Below are positions 1 through 9,773 of a stretch of DNA of 20,632 nucleotides, piece after piece. Every line of letters starts with the position of its first letter. The first letter of the stretch is position 1. The DNA is taken from positions 1 through 20,632 of the forward strand of contig JAFREE010000268.1 in assembly GCA_019400425.1 (NCBI GenBank), given 5' to 3'. This DNA comes from Hymenochaete sp. R1 (lineage: Eukaryota; Basidiomycota; Agaricomycetes; Hymenochaetales; Hymenochaetaceae). Both the position numbers and the translations under genes were made by a program. Below the pieces are notes generated by a model that saw nothing but the letters and a program-made list of their open reading frames with translations, did no database searches and was not told the origin of the DNA.

Positions 1-93
1 GTCTTTTTTCCCACGATCAAATTTGAGTTACCATTTTAGGCAATGCGCGATTTCCTTTTTGAGACACCAATTCAGTGTGAAAAGTTTAGATCT

Positions 94-116
94 GTCCGCG
101 ACCCCCTCTTGCGCCA
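94..116 (+). repeat. Left terminal inverted repeat, 23 bp
   Basis: It begins GTCCGCGACCCC and ends TTGCGCCA, and matches the reverse complement of 755-777 at all 23 positions. Confidence 0.8.
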
Positions 117-754
117 GGCCCCTTTTGCGCCAACCCACTCGCCAGCCATTTCCCTCTTAATAGTCTGGTCTCAAAAAATTCATACACATGTGCGCGTCCA
201 TAAAAATGAAATATATGTAATTTGAATGGAAAAAAAAATCGAATGCAAATAAGAGAAATGGAGCATATAAGTGGCTTTGCGCCAGGGGGGATTGTTTCGG
301 AGCAAAATGAAGGGCCGATTCTTGTCATTTTCCTCCAAAACTTCGTTCGTGCTTAGATACTGGATATAGTTGTCTGTAGTATGAATCCGAGGGCGTCGGA
401 TGGACGGAGAGAGTTGTGAGCACGAAGGGAGTGAGCGAGGGGGGGAATGTTACAGAAAATGTGTGATGTTCGTCCGTATTCGGAGATCGACACTCATCGG
501 CACTGTATCCGACACAGCGTAGTGAGGAGTGCCGATCGTCAATTCCGAAAGCTCCCACTGTGACCCGGTGTGACCAAATGGCGCAACTCCCCCTAAATTT
601 CCCCCCTCCTCTTTCTTTCAATTTCCTCAATAACTCTTCTAACGAAAAAATCTCAAATTAAATTACGGACTAAGGTGGCACGTACTCAAAGTCCATGCAA
701 ATTCTCAGAGTAAACGGAGGCGGGACGAAGATGCCAGGGGCAAGGGGGGAGTTT

Positions 755-777
755 TGGCGCAAGAGGGGGTCGCGGAC
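755..777 (-). repeat. Right terminal inverted repeat, 23 bp
   Basis: Exact inverted partner of 94-116. It is followed by the P450 5' region with no obvious duplicated flank. Confidence 0.8.
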
Positions 778-865
778 GGTATGTAGGAGAGAAAAGAGAA
801 CACATGGGGGTTTCCAAACCTCCTCTTGACTATCACCTTCCATCGCTGGGCCATTTTTCGTCAGT

Positions 866-3058
866 ATGGGGACTGTTGCACTACTTTCGAAGCTTTTACT
901 GGCAATCTATGTGGCCAAACGACTTTATGTCTTGTACAGGTCCAAGACAGTGAGTAGTTCCGTCGTGATTCGTAGCGAAGTGCGGTTAGGCTGAATCTGC
1001 TCGCAGACTTTCTCTTCGAAAATACCTCATATCTATACTCCGATCCAGCCTCTCACCCTGCTCAACTTCTTTCTGCCAAAAACGCCTTTCACTCGTAGGC
1101 TAGGGGACCATTGGGACACGAAGCTCTACTGTGCGTGTTCTGTTCGCTTTCACATACCTTTTTTCGCTCAGTCTTTGCACCACCAGTATACGAAGAAGCA
1201 CCCTTCAATACTCTTTCTACGACAGGCGTCGTCTATGGGGGCTCTAATATAATGACGAGGAACTTGGCGGTATTCAATCAAAGTCTTGCTTTGGGCTGCG
1301 ATTATGCCAAAAACCGAAATTCTCCGCTCGAGTGCGTATAACCCATTTTCCACTGGCATCCTTCTCAACAGATACGAATGCTGGCCTTTTCTTGAATAAC
1401 AGAGTCATGGGTGAAAATGTCGTATCAGCGGATGGTGAAATGTGGAAACGGCACAGACGCATTACTGCTCCAGCATTCAACCATACAACCTACGAAAATG
1501 TATGGGATACTACTGTCCAAGTCTACAAGGATATGATCGCGTCTGAAGGATGGGAAAACGTCAGCGAGACTAAAATCACGAATTTCACGGAACATACCCA
1601 TAAGGTGCTTGTCGAACGGAAAATTTCGCCTCGCAATGTTGCTTAATGATTGCTCAGCTTGCGTTATTTTTGATCGCTATCGTTGGATTCGGCCTTCCCA
1701 TGGCATGGGTCGAGCCCCGTCGTGGTGCGGATGGTAAACTCACGGTCCAAGCAATGATCTTCGATGTCTCGAAGTACATCATGGAACGGTATGCCATCCC
1801 GCGTTGGGCTTACTCGCTCGGAATTGAGGGGATCAACCGCGTTGATGAAGCGTATACGAGATTCGAAGAGTTTATGAAAGGAAGAGTGTCCGATCGCGAG
1901 GAAGAGTTGAAAAAGGTTCGGGCGATGGAGGGATCGACGGAAACGGGAGTTGCAAACAGCATCAAAGACGTTTTCGGAAGGCTTGTGAACGCTCGGCTTT
2001 CGGATGGCAAACTCACACTCTCGGACTCTGAACTCATTGGAAACGTCTTCATTTTTGTGAGTATCCATGTCTCGCCGAAAGTTTGATTGCTAATAGCACG
2101 GCAGACTTTTGCGGGTCATGGTAAGTTTCCAAATGAAACTAGTCTTGTTTGTTATGAATGACTGACCGAGACTCGTTCAGAAACGACGGCGAACACTCTT
2201 GCAGCGACATTAGCGTTGCTCGCCTTATATCAGGAAGAACAGGAATGGGTCTATAAAAGCATCATTGAAGTCATCGGTGACAGAGAACCGGTAAGTTTCT
2301 CAGTGATCATGACCTTTCAATGTACTGAAGGCGTTGTGCCATGCAGACGTTCGAGGATTTCGACAATCTTGACGGAGTTATGGCTTGTTTCTACGAAGGC
2401 TTGCGACTGTACCGTTAGTTCATACCAGACATCGATTTGCAAAAGACTGGCGGAGCTGATTTCCGCATTAATGCTCACCATTCAGCCGCGGCATACCTTC
2501 TTGCGCGAATCGCCTCCAAGGACACTACTCTTACTCTCCCAAGAAGAGATAACCCTGAGATTCAGGAGACAATCCCAGTCGCAAAGGGCACACCATTGAT
2601 CCTAGATATGGTTGGAATGTGTTAGTAAATCGTTATTCTCTCTCTCATTAGAAGCTGCTTACCTGTCTTACCTAGGCTATGATCCTCTTCTCTTCCCTGA
2701 CCCAGAAACGTTTAATCCGCGCAGGTGGTCCCATTCCACTCGTTCATCCAACTCGAGCGATTCAATATTTGTCCCCACCACCAAAGCGACGCAAGCAGAT
2801 GAGGTTAGCGGGAATTCGCCGGCCTCAACATTTGAAGGTTTCCTCGGCTTCTCTGCTGGTCCACGCACTTGCCTCGGTCACAAATTTGCCAAGGTCGAGG
2901 CTGTCGCATTCCTGACATTGCTATTGCGTGAGTGGAGGGTGGTTATCGAGCTCAACGGTGAGGACAGGGAGAGTTGGAGGAGGAGGGTGCTTGAACCGAA
3001 GTTTGGGCAAGCGCTGTTGATTGGTGAAGTTCCACTGAGGTTGGTAAGGAGGAAGTGA
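866..3058 (+). CDS. Cytochrome P450 monooxygenase, microsomal fungal type
   Basis: Heme-thiolate monooxygenase, expected on the ER membrane and fed electrons by P450 reductase; substrate unknown. Exons: 866-949, 1007-1130, 1172-1282, 1333-1604, 1658-2056, 2105-2120, 2181-2290, 2347-2413, 2486-2620 and 2676-3058. They join to 1701 nt, 566 aa, a normal length. Residues 1-28 form the N-terminal membrane anchor. An AADGE-like WKRHRR C-helix follows, then the I-helix AGHETT (333-338), ExxR as EGLR (389-392), a PERF-region variant FNPRRW and the heme loop FSAGPRTCLG with Cys505. All key residues are present and there are no frame breaks. The fourth exon start (1333) was preferred over an acceptor at 1371, which would drop about 13 residues where relatives have sequence; this junction is the least certain. 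The overall pattern resembles basidiomycete CYP512/CYP5037-like families, but I do not assign a CYP number. Confidence 0.92.
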
Positions 3059-3357
3059 GCGAGTTGAGGTTAAGTTTGCTTTATCATCTATGGGAACCTT
3101 TCCATTCTTATATAATCCCTTGAGACTTCTGATTAATTATTGAAATTAGATTAGCATTAGGGTTCGAGGTCATATTGTGATACTTATGCAAGAAAATGGC
3201 TTCTATCTCTATGATCTATTGAGTGGGGGGTGCATGATTCCATAAGCTAGTTCCGTAATTACAGTCCAGTTGAGGGTGCTCTTTGCGTCAGAGTCTTCAT
3301 AATAGTTGTCCTTGGTTTACTTTGGAGAAATCCAAGGCTGGGTGATCGAGGGTTAAA
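3059..3357. other. Convergent 3' intergenic region
   Basis: About 300 bp between the stop codons of the P450 (+) and the NADH dehydrogenase (-). It is AT-rich with no coding signal, and presumably holds both 3' UTRs and polyadenylation signals. Confidence 0.6.
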
Positions 3358-5744
3358 TTAAAAGCGAGAAAGGTCTCGTCCAAAAATCCCTATCGAAAAA
3401 AGTCATCACCAAAACGCAATAAGGAGGGAGGAGAATATCAGAAAACATACAGTTGAGGAACCAATAATAGGGGACGGTGATCCTGGAAGAGAATGATCAG
3501 TTTGGTAGAATATAATGAATGTAGGCACGGACGCACTTATTTCGAATGCTGAGCGTCCTGGTGAAGTAGGCCGAACGCCACAATAGCCAGGCCAAGCGTC
3601 TAAATAAACATATGATCATTCAGCTCCATTCAAAGTATGAGTAAAGAGACACTAACCCAGCTTCAGCGCCCTTTGGTCCGCTCTCGACCTTCGATCGGTC
3701 ATATAGAGCCTTCCAGTCTCCCAGATAAGCTAAACTTCCCTGGTTATGGAACTGGAACGGATCAGGGGTGGGAGGTCGTTCCTTTGCAAGCCGGTTGAGA
3801 GCTTTCGTGACGTATTTTGCTTTTTGAGATGCCACTATTCAATTGGTCGAGATGTCAGACAGGTGCTCTATGGTAAATACTAACGAGAAAGAGGCACGAA
3901 CCTTGTGCAGTCGCGGGGAGAAGTTCGTTCTTAATCACAGCAGAATCGCCGACCGCCCAGATATCACTAGCGACGGTCCCATCTTCTTTTAACACCCGGA
4001 GATGATTGTCCGTCAACAAACTTTCGGAGAAATCATTTTGGCATCTCTTCCAGGAAAATGACACACGTCAAGCTTACCTTCCTGTCTTTGGCTCCTTCTG
4101 TATCTCTTTGATATCTTGAACCAGAGGGTTTGGTGCCAAACCTGTGCTCCAGACAAGAATACCAAACGGTACTGAAAGTGTTCAGTGACCAGTCAGCCAA
4201 AGCGCTGAAACTATGAAAAGTGACGAACAAACCTTCGCCTTGCTCTTTGATATGCAACACACCCTAAGCGCCAGTCATGAGTAAATCACATACAGTTGAA
4301 TGACATTCCACACATACGTCTTCGACTTTTTCAACGTGGTGCTTCAGTTTGATGTTGATTCCGTCGCGAGAAAACTTGCGTTCCGCGTATCTGATGTGCC
4401 CGTTTAGTTTCATCGTCCAGTCCGAAAACAATCAAATCACTCACTCTGCCAACCCACGCTCAAATCCACCGAGTACACGATCCGCAACATCATATAAGGT
4501 GATCCTAGCAAGTCGCGCAAGCTGATCCCCGTAGCTTTTTCTAATGTCGGAAGCTAGCAAGTCATGTAGTTCTGCGGCGAATTCGACGCCTGTAGGGCCA
4601 GCACCGACAATACAGAAGTTTAGAAGATTCCGTCGTTCAACATCGGACAGAGTTGGTTGAGAGGCCTCTTCGAAGCCTGGAAATAATTACTTTGAATCTT
4701 ATCGCGATGTATGTGAATGTATGCTCACACTCAAGGATTCGCAAGCGTATGGCACGAGAGTCTTTGATATCTTTGAGGAAGTAGGCATGTTCTTTGACCC
4801 CAGGTATATTAAAAGCTAATGTTGTCGACCAGATACACAATTCGAAGCGATTAAAACGCGCATGAGTAAGTAAAGTCTTACGATCTACGATCAAAGAGAA
4901 AACTGACTTTGTGAATATGCACCGACGGCGATAACGAGCTTATCGTAATGTACGGAAAACTGCTTCGGGTCCTTCGTCACCAAAGCAGTCGTTCCGGCTT
5001 CACTATCTTCGACGGGAACGACAGCTCGCTGCGTTCGTTCCAGTCGTGATGGTAGAGGCGTAGCGGGGACCTGCAAGGTAACCGCCAGTCAATTTCTTTA
5101 CTCCGATGGACTGAAGTTGGCTTATCGTACGCAGGCCAAAGTTTTCCGTTTGAAATCTAAATCAAGCGATGTCGTTTAGCGATGCGTTGGGGATGTGGAA
5201 ATGGGGTGAAGGATAGACTAAAGGACTGAGTTACGCGCTTACCAATGTGGTCGCAATACGCTTGATACGACGTCTAAACGCAGGAAAATAAACTGAGTCT
5301 GCGAACAGCGAGGGAGGACACGAACTGATTCAGAGGCATATCTTCTGACCTAGGGTGTTAGAGTTAATGAGTTCATAGAGGTTTGTAAGATACGGAGTAC
5401 AGCCTTACTGGCTCGATTGCGCAACGGAATTCGAGCGTGCCGACTGCACAGCTAGCGAGCAAGGGCGTGAAATTGAAGTAGGACGTGGGCGAAATCATCG
5501 TGACGTCTGAAAGGGCCAGGTTGAGTCTTTGAGTGGCACTGGAGCAGGAAAGAGACAAACCCCATCGTTTCTTGTCGACACCACGGAGGACTTCGTACCC
5601 GCCCCATCCCGAACCCAAGATGACCAGACGTTCCTTCTGGGAAACTCTACTCGACGAGAACGTTCTTCTTTGGGTAGATACCGTAGTAATTTTGAGCTTA
5701 GGAGGCTTTGCGAGAGCCATAGAGGACATGGACATATTGGGCAA
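3358..5744 (-). CDS. Alternative (type II) NADH:ubiquinone oxidoreductase, NDE/NDI family
   Basis: Rotenone-insensitive, non-proton-pumping enzyme that passes electrons from NADH to ubiquinone at the mitochondrial inner membrane. Sixteen exons (minus strand): 5744-5561, 5506-5409, 5349-5326, 5273-5243, 5156-5131, 5070-4908, 4815-4729, 4676-4445, 4390-4318, 4263-4233, 4171-4078, 4020-3902, 3834-3657, 3599-3537, 3482-3451 and 3389-3358. They give 1467 nt, 488 aa. The first about 38 residues are basic and Ser/Thr-rich with an RRTFSS stretch, a typical matrix-targeting presequence. The FAD dinucleotide fold GSGWGG is at 44-49 and the NADH fold GAGPTG at 229-234. The second flavin-contact motif WAVGD is at 369-373, and a conserved C-terminal membrane-binding tail ends FGRDLSRF. 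No EF-hand insertion is visible, so this is not the calcium-binding NDE subtype. Whether it faces the matrix or the intermembrane space cannot be told. Several exons are only 24-32 nt. Confidence 0.95.
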
Positions 5745-6001
5745 AAAGAAAGGAAGGTAGGCAGCAATAAGCAGAAAGGATGGGGCGAAGTTGAAGTTGC
5801 GGAAGGAATGCCGTGTCCCTCACCGAAAATAAGCCTTTCTGTGTTTGGAAGAAGCGACGATCACTCCGTTTTTCTCGGACTGCCTGATTTAGCATCTACG
5901 GGAACGCGTGTCTCGGGGGGAAATTGTTCATCCTTCTTCTTTCCCTCAATGTTTTAAATTAATTTCAGTAAACTTGCTCTTAAACGCTACTTATTTCAAA
6001 T
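5745..6001. promoter_or_regulatory. Upstream region of the NADH dehydrogenase gene
   Basis: 257 bp between the dehydrogenase start and the stop codon of the next minus-strand gene. It must hold the dehydrogenase promoter. I see no strong TATA box; short ORFs here are in frames without homology. Confidence 0.4.
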
Positions 6002-6675
6002 CTACATCATATTGGAAAATAGGCTTGTCAAAAGTGTCGAGAGGCATAAGCATAACAACGCAAGTTTGCGGCTGGTTCGACCTGCTTCTGGCCTCGACTT
6101 GGCATGACTGGAACTCGTCGCGCTCGCTATCGGCACTGGCACCTCAAGTATCGCACCTGTCTCCGTCGTACTCATCGTCGTAGTCTGATCTCCGCTCGCT
6201 GCGACCAGTACATTTGTGCAAGCCGCTCTGTCCTCTTCTCTATCGAGCGTGCACACCGAATCCTCGGTCATTGTCGCGCCACCTTCACCGTTGGTCATGA
6301 CGCCGTGCGCCGACAAATGCGTGGAGTCTTCGACGAGAGTGACTACGTAGGACAGATATTTCGAATCGAGAACTCTTGATGGACAAGTGAAGGACTGGAC
6401 TCACAGATTTCTGAAATGCGCGAAAGAGCATACGTGGTCCCGTCGATGCCAGATCCCAGCATCTCACCCTCGAAACTCGCAACGGAGATGCTGATATCGG
6501 TCGCATACGGATTCCCACCAATGGCGAGCGTAGCTGTAGACGCCTGCGGGAAAGCGCACGTATCTACCAGTCTTTGTCAGCGTCAGCCGATAAAAGGAGG
6601 GACTATTGTAATTAGGCAAGGACATTTACCCAAAATCAATGAGAAGATAAGCAACCACCCTATGACAAGGGTCAT
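6002..6675 (-). CDS. Small secreted protein, probably GPI-anchored
   Basis: Three exons (6675-6630, 6563-6405, 6342-6002) join to 546 nt, 181 aa. The N-terminus (MTLVIGWLLIFSLIL then DTCAFPQA) is a signal peptide. The C-terminus has a small-residue Ser/Thr/Ala stretch, then a basic patch and a hydrophobic tail (LALLCLCLSTLLTSLF), the usual GPI-attachment layout. The mature chain is short and Thr/Ser-rich with two cysteines around 110-125, and resembles the many unnamed secreted GPI proteins of Agaricomycetes that carry a GTTYxLS..VTLVEDxTH type core. Function is unknown; a cell-surface or wall role is inferred. Introns have normal GT-AG ends (6629-6564 and 6404-6343). An earlier acceptor in the second intron would lead straight to a stop, which supports this model. 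Confidence 0.65.
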
Positions 6676-7070
6676 CTTTTGAGTACTAAAACGTTGCTTT
6701 TTGAAACAGATTCAGCTTGTATGTTGCACCCTTGCGACTAAATACACCTGAAGCTTCTGTGGCTATGTTTTCCCGGAGATACTTAATTAGAGGACGTAGA
6801 CCCAAAAGTGATTTGGATTGTAACAAGCGATTGTCGGTTTGATGGCATCAACGGGTAAAAGGATCAATATTCCGGGTCAAATGAACGCAAGCGCAAAGAA
6901 CAGTGGCTAGAAAGAACTAGTATTGTGGCACTTTGGTTGAGTATTAGGATTCCGACCTCGTATATCAACATCGGTACAGAACACAAATACGAACTCATAT
7001 ACGAAAGATTCAAATCAAAATTCAAGGAATGGAACATGAAAGACCTGTAGTGGTCGTGAAGTTTTAGTAA
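6676..7070. other. Intergenic region, no gene seen
   Basis: 395 bp holding the promoter of the secreted-protein gene and the 3' region of the cellobiohydrolase. No coding potential or repeat recognised. Confidence 0.5.
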
Positions 7071-8501
7071 TCAAGCGCTGAAGGTCGATCCAATGGCGCC
7101 AAACTTGAGGTTTGAGTATGTGACCTTGACGCCGGAAGCGTTGGCTTCGACATCGGTTGGGTTACCAGAGTCAGTAGAGCACGGGCCACGGGAGATACCT
7201 GGCTGAGAGGCGTCCTCGTCGGTGGGGTAGTCAGAGTCGAGCCAAAGCATGTCCACCGCGTGGTCATCCCAGATCGAGAGAACCAAAACCATACCAGCCT
7301 CGAAGGCGTCGCCCATCCTTGCCAATCCACCGCGGTCCTCGAATGAGTTGGTGTCACCGAAAGCCGTCTTCTGAGCATTGCAGAAGTCGTCTGTGATCGA
7401 ATTTGTAGCGTCCATTCCATCGATGTTCACGTTCGAATTTTGGATGACCTGGCCACCTTGAACGTAAACGCGGCGGATCTCGGAGAGGTCACCAGATGTG
7501 GTATTGTCTGAAGTCAAGAACTGCGTGACGACAGTGATGGGCTGCGTGGTGTCGACCGTCATACCCTCGCCAAGGAAGGTCTGATCACCCATGCGCCACG
7601 AATTGAAGTCGCAGCCGTCCTTGTCACAGACACCATCGTAGCGACTATCGCCATCACCGCAGTCGGTGCCGGAACATTGAGTTTGGCCATCGACGCTACA
7701 GACGTGAGGCGTCACAGCAGATGCCTGAGAGTTGGCCTCCCAGATATCCATCTCGGTACAACAGGTCCCATATTCGCCAGATCCGGCGTTCGCGTCGGTG
7801 TCCGAAGGTTCCCAGTCGTTCACATTGGCCTGTAATGTGTGGTCAGCCCCTATTGGAATCGACCGAAAATTAATCTAGCTTACCGCGCCATCGATGAATT
7901 TGATGTCATGCGGGCATTGAGAGTCACAGTAGCCAGTTCCGTACTTGGCACCAGCCTTGTTCGACGAGTACTTTGACATCCCACCATCAGCGTCCATCTG
8001 AACGAAGTAGACAGCACCATTAAGGCCGCAAGGGAGCGCGGACATGTCGACGTCGAACGTGAATTCCTGGTTCTTCAGGTTGAAGGTCGCGTACTCCGAC
8101 TCGCTCTTCATGAGGTATACACGCGAGCCAATGTTCTTCTGCTGACTTTCCGTAACGAAATCGAGGGTCAACGCCGTTCCGCTGGTAGTGATACCGTAGG
8201 TACCTTCGTAATCTGCACCCTCGAGAGCACAGTTCGTGGCACAAGTGTCGGGATCAGGGCAAAGAGTGGCGTCCCACGTGTTACCGGTGTAGCAATTCGT
8301 GTAGCCACCGACATCATGGAGCCAACGCCAGTTGGCATCGAGGACGATGGATCCAGCTGTGTCAGTGCAGCTTCCCGCTGCCGTGCAGGTTTGATACGAG
8401 AGGCTGGGGTGGGTCTCCGCCTGCGATGTGCCGACCTGCTGGGCACGAACAGCCCGAAGAGCAACGAGAGCGAAAGAAAGTAGGGCACTGGAGCGGAACA
8501 T
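7071..8501 (-). CDS. cbhI: Secreted cellobiohydrolase I, glycoside hydrolase family 7, no CBM1
   Basis: Processive exoglucanase that releases cellobiose from the reducing ends of cellulose by a retaining mechanism, acting outside the cell. Two exons (8501-7884 and 7829-7071) give 458 aa. Residues 1-20 are a clear signal peptide ending AVRA before QQVG, the usual mature start of this family. The catalytic motif EMDIWE places the nucleophile at Glu232, the assisting acid at Asp234 and the acid/base at Glu237, preceded by the paired cysteines typical of cellobiohydrolases. Many cysteines fit the disulfide-rich beta-jelly-roll fold. The protein stops right after the catalytic domain ([10 protein letters not shown]), with no Ser/Thr linker and no family-1 cellulose-binding module. 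Only one intron is present, in sharp contrast to its neighbours. An endoglucanase is less likely given the length and the CC-x-E motif context. Confidence 0.97.
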
Positions 8502-8543
8502 GGTGTGTTTGACTGATGAGATTCAGAGATACGATCTGTGTTC

Positions 8544-8553
8544 ATTTTATATA
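8544..8553 (-). promoter_or_regulatory. TATA box of the cellobiohydrolase gene
   Basis: On the minus strand the sequence reads TATATAAAAT, 43-52 nt before the start codon. That is close but usable for a strongly expressed secreted cellulase. A single CreA-type CTGGGG lies further upstream (8889-8894), which alone is weak evidence for carbon repression. Confidence 0.55.
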
Positions 8554-9622
8554 CAATCGTTTCCGCTGCAGAGAAGTTGCCAACGTGATGTGATTTCACC
8601 GTCTTACTGCGTGCGACGAGTCGTCCAACGATGCATTTCCGAAAAGAAAGCGGTGGCTGCCATGGCATACCACATAGTAAAAGAAGCCAAGGTGAGACGG
8701 ACCAAGATAATATCAATGTCATTTGAGAACAAATGACTGAAATGGGACTTCGTGTGGGCGTACAGAAGAAACTTTCAGTTTTGATGCGACAACAACCCGA
8801 AGAAAAGAATGCGCAGGACGGCCATCTCCAATGTGAGGAGCACAGATGCACTAGTCTGTACGTACATGCGTATGAGCAACGACCGAGTCTGGGGATAAGA
8901 GCAGATGAGCCGTTCTAATAATAATTTTCCGAGAAAAGTAAGCGACGGAACCTTGTTTATTTGATTGTCAGTCCAGTATGTCTAGATAATTCGTAACGGT
9001 ATCTTTTTCGGTGCATTTGTACGCTACCTCTTCGGAAATAGCTGAACTGAAGAGTCTTGGTGCATCGACGGGGGCCGAGGGCTTTGGAATCGAACTCGAC
9101 AATCAAGATCAAGTAACTTCGACGAAAAAACGAAGCTCGAGATTCCTGGATGAGAGAACCGTGAGAATTTGTTTTCAAATGCCATGTGATAACTTAAAAT
9201 ATGATCGACACTCCCTTCCCCATTTCAGGACGCGCTTTGGTGGGTTCTCCGACTGGCTTGTCCTCTAATTTCCTCAGATTCCTGGCTTTCGACTCGGAGC
9301 TCACTGCCAGCGGCAGGTGGGAACGCTTCGTAATTTCTCCTGTGCTCAACAGCGACCCTATCATTAGACCTCGGTATACGTTCTAAAACTCAGACCAAAC
9401 TTCCCCAAGATTCCGATCAAAAATGCTTTCTACTGATCACTGTATGAAAAAGCAAGATGCTGGCTATCGAGCTTCCTCGTACGATTGGCTCTATGAACAT
9501 GGTAAACGTGAGATAAAAATAGGCGCTTTTAGACGCGTGACCCTGTGAGATCACACTATTCCATAGACCATTACAGGCGAATGCCAGGCGATGGCTAGCA
9601 TGAGAATATATGCCAGTATGTG

Positions 9623-9630
9623 TATATAAG
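9623..9630 (+). promoter_or_regulatory. TATA-like box upstream of the reductase gene
   Basis: TATATAAG, 144 nt before the proposed start codon at 9774, so a 5' UTR of about 110 nt would follow. Position and match are good but not proof. Confidence 0.4.
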
Positions 9631-9773
9631 CAAGGTGTGCACTTCTTCGGACCCATCCAGATATAAGCGTACTGTTGACTGTAATCTCCCATCTCATTAA
9701 CGTTACCCACAGACGATTGCAGACGCGGAGCGTAACCGAAAATCAAGCTCTGTTCACGTTATCTAGTGATCAT

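Larger units (their letters stand above)
94..777. mobile_element. Candidate MITE-like non-autonomous DNA element
   Basis: A perfect 23-bp inverted repeat (94-116 and 755-777) bounds 684 bp. Just inside the ends lie further scattered copies of a short TTGCGCC-type motif (about 124-130 and 276-284). The inside has only short ORFs on both strands, none resembling a transposase, so the element would depend on an enzyme supplied elsewhere. The flanks do not show a clean target-site duplication, so the exact ends and superfamily are undecided. It ends 88 bp before the P450 start codon and so replaces or modifies the distal promoter of that gene. The repeat is seen directly; the element call is inference. 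Confidence 0.5.
8502..9773. other. Divergent intergenic region between cellobiohydrolase and reductase
   Basis: 1.27 kb without a recognisable gene. ORFs of 60-100 codons occur on both strands (for example 9011-9268) but show no motif, signal peptide or plausible splice partners. It serves as the promoter region for the two divergently transcribed genes. Confidence 0.5.

Noticed and set aside
325..630. 101-codon ORF on the minus strand inside the left element
   Set aside because: No motif, odd composition and no conserved partner; most likely chance within the MITE-like element.
8168..8851. 227-codon minus-strand ORF overlapping the cellobiohydrolase
   Set aside because: Shadow of the GH7 gene in another frame; the GH7 frame has the signal peptide and catalytic residues.
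9011..9268. 85-codon ORF in the cellobiohydrolase-reductase intergenic region
   Set aside because: No motif, no paired exon with a sensible junction, and it does not look like any family I know.
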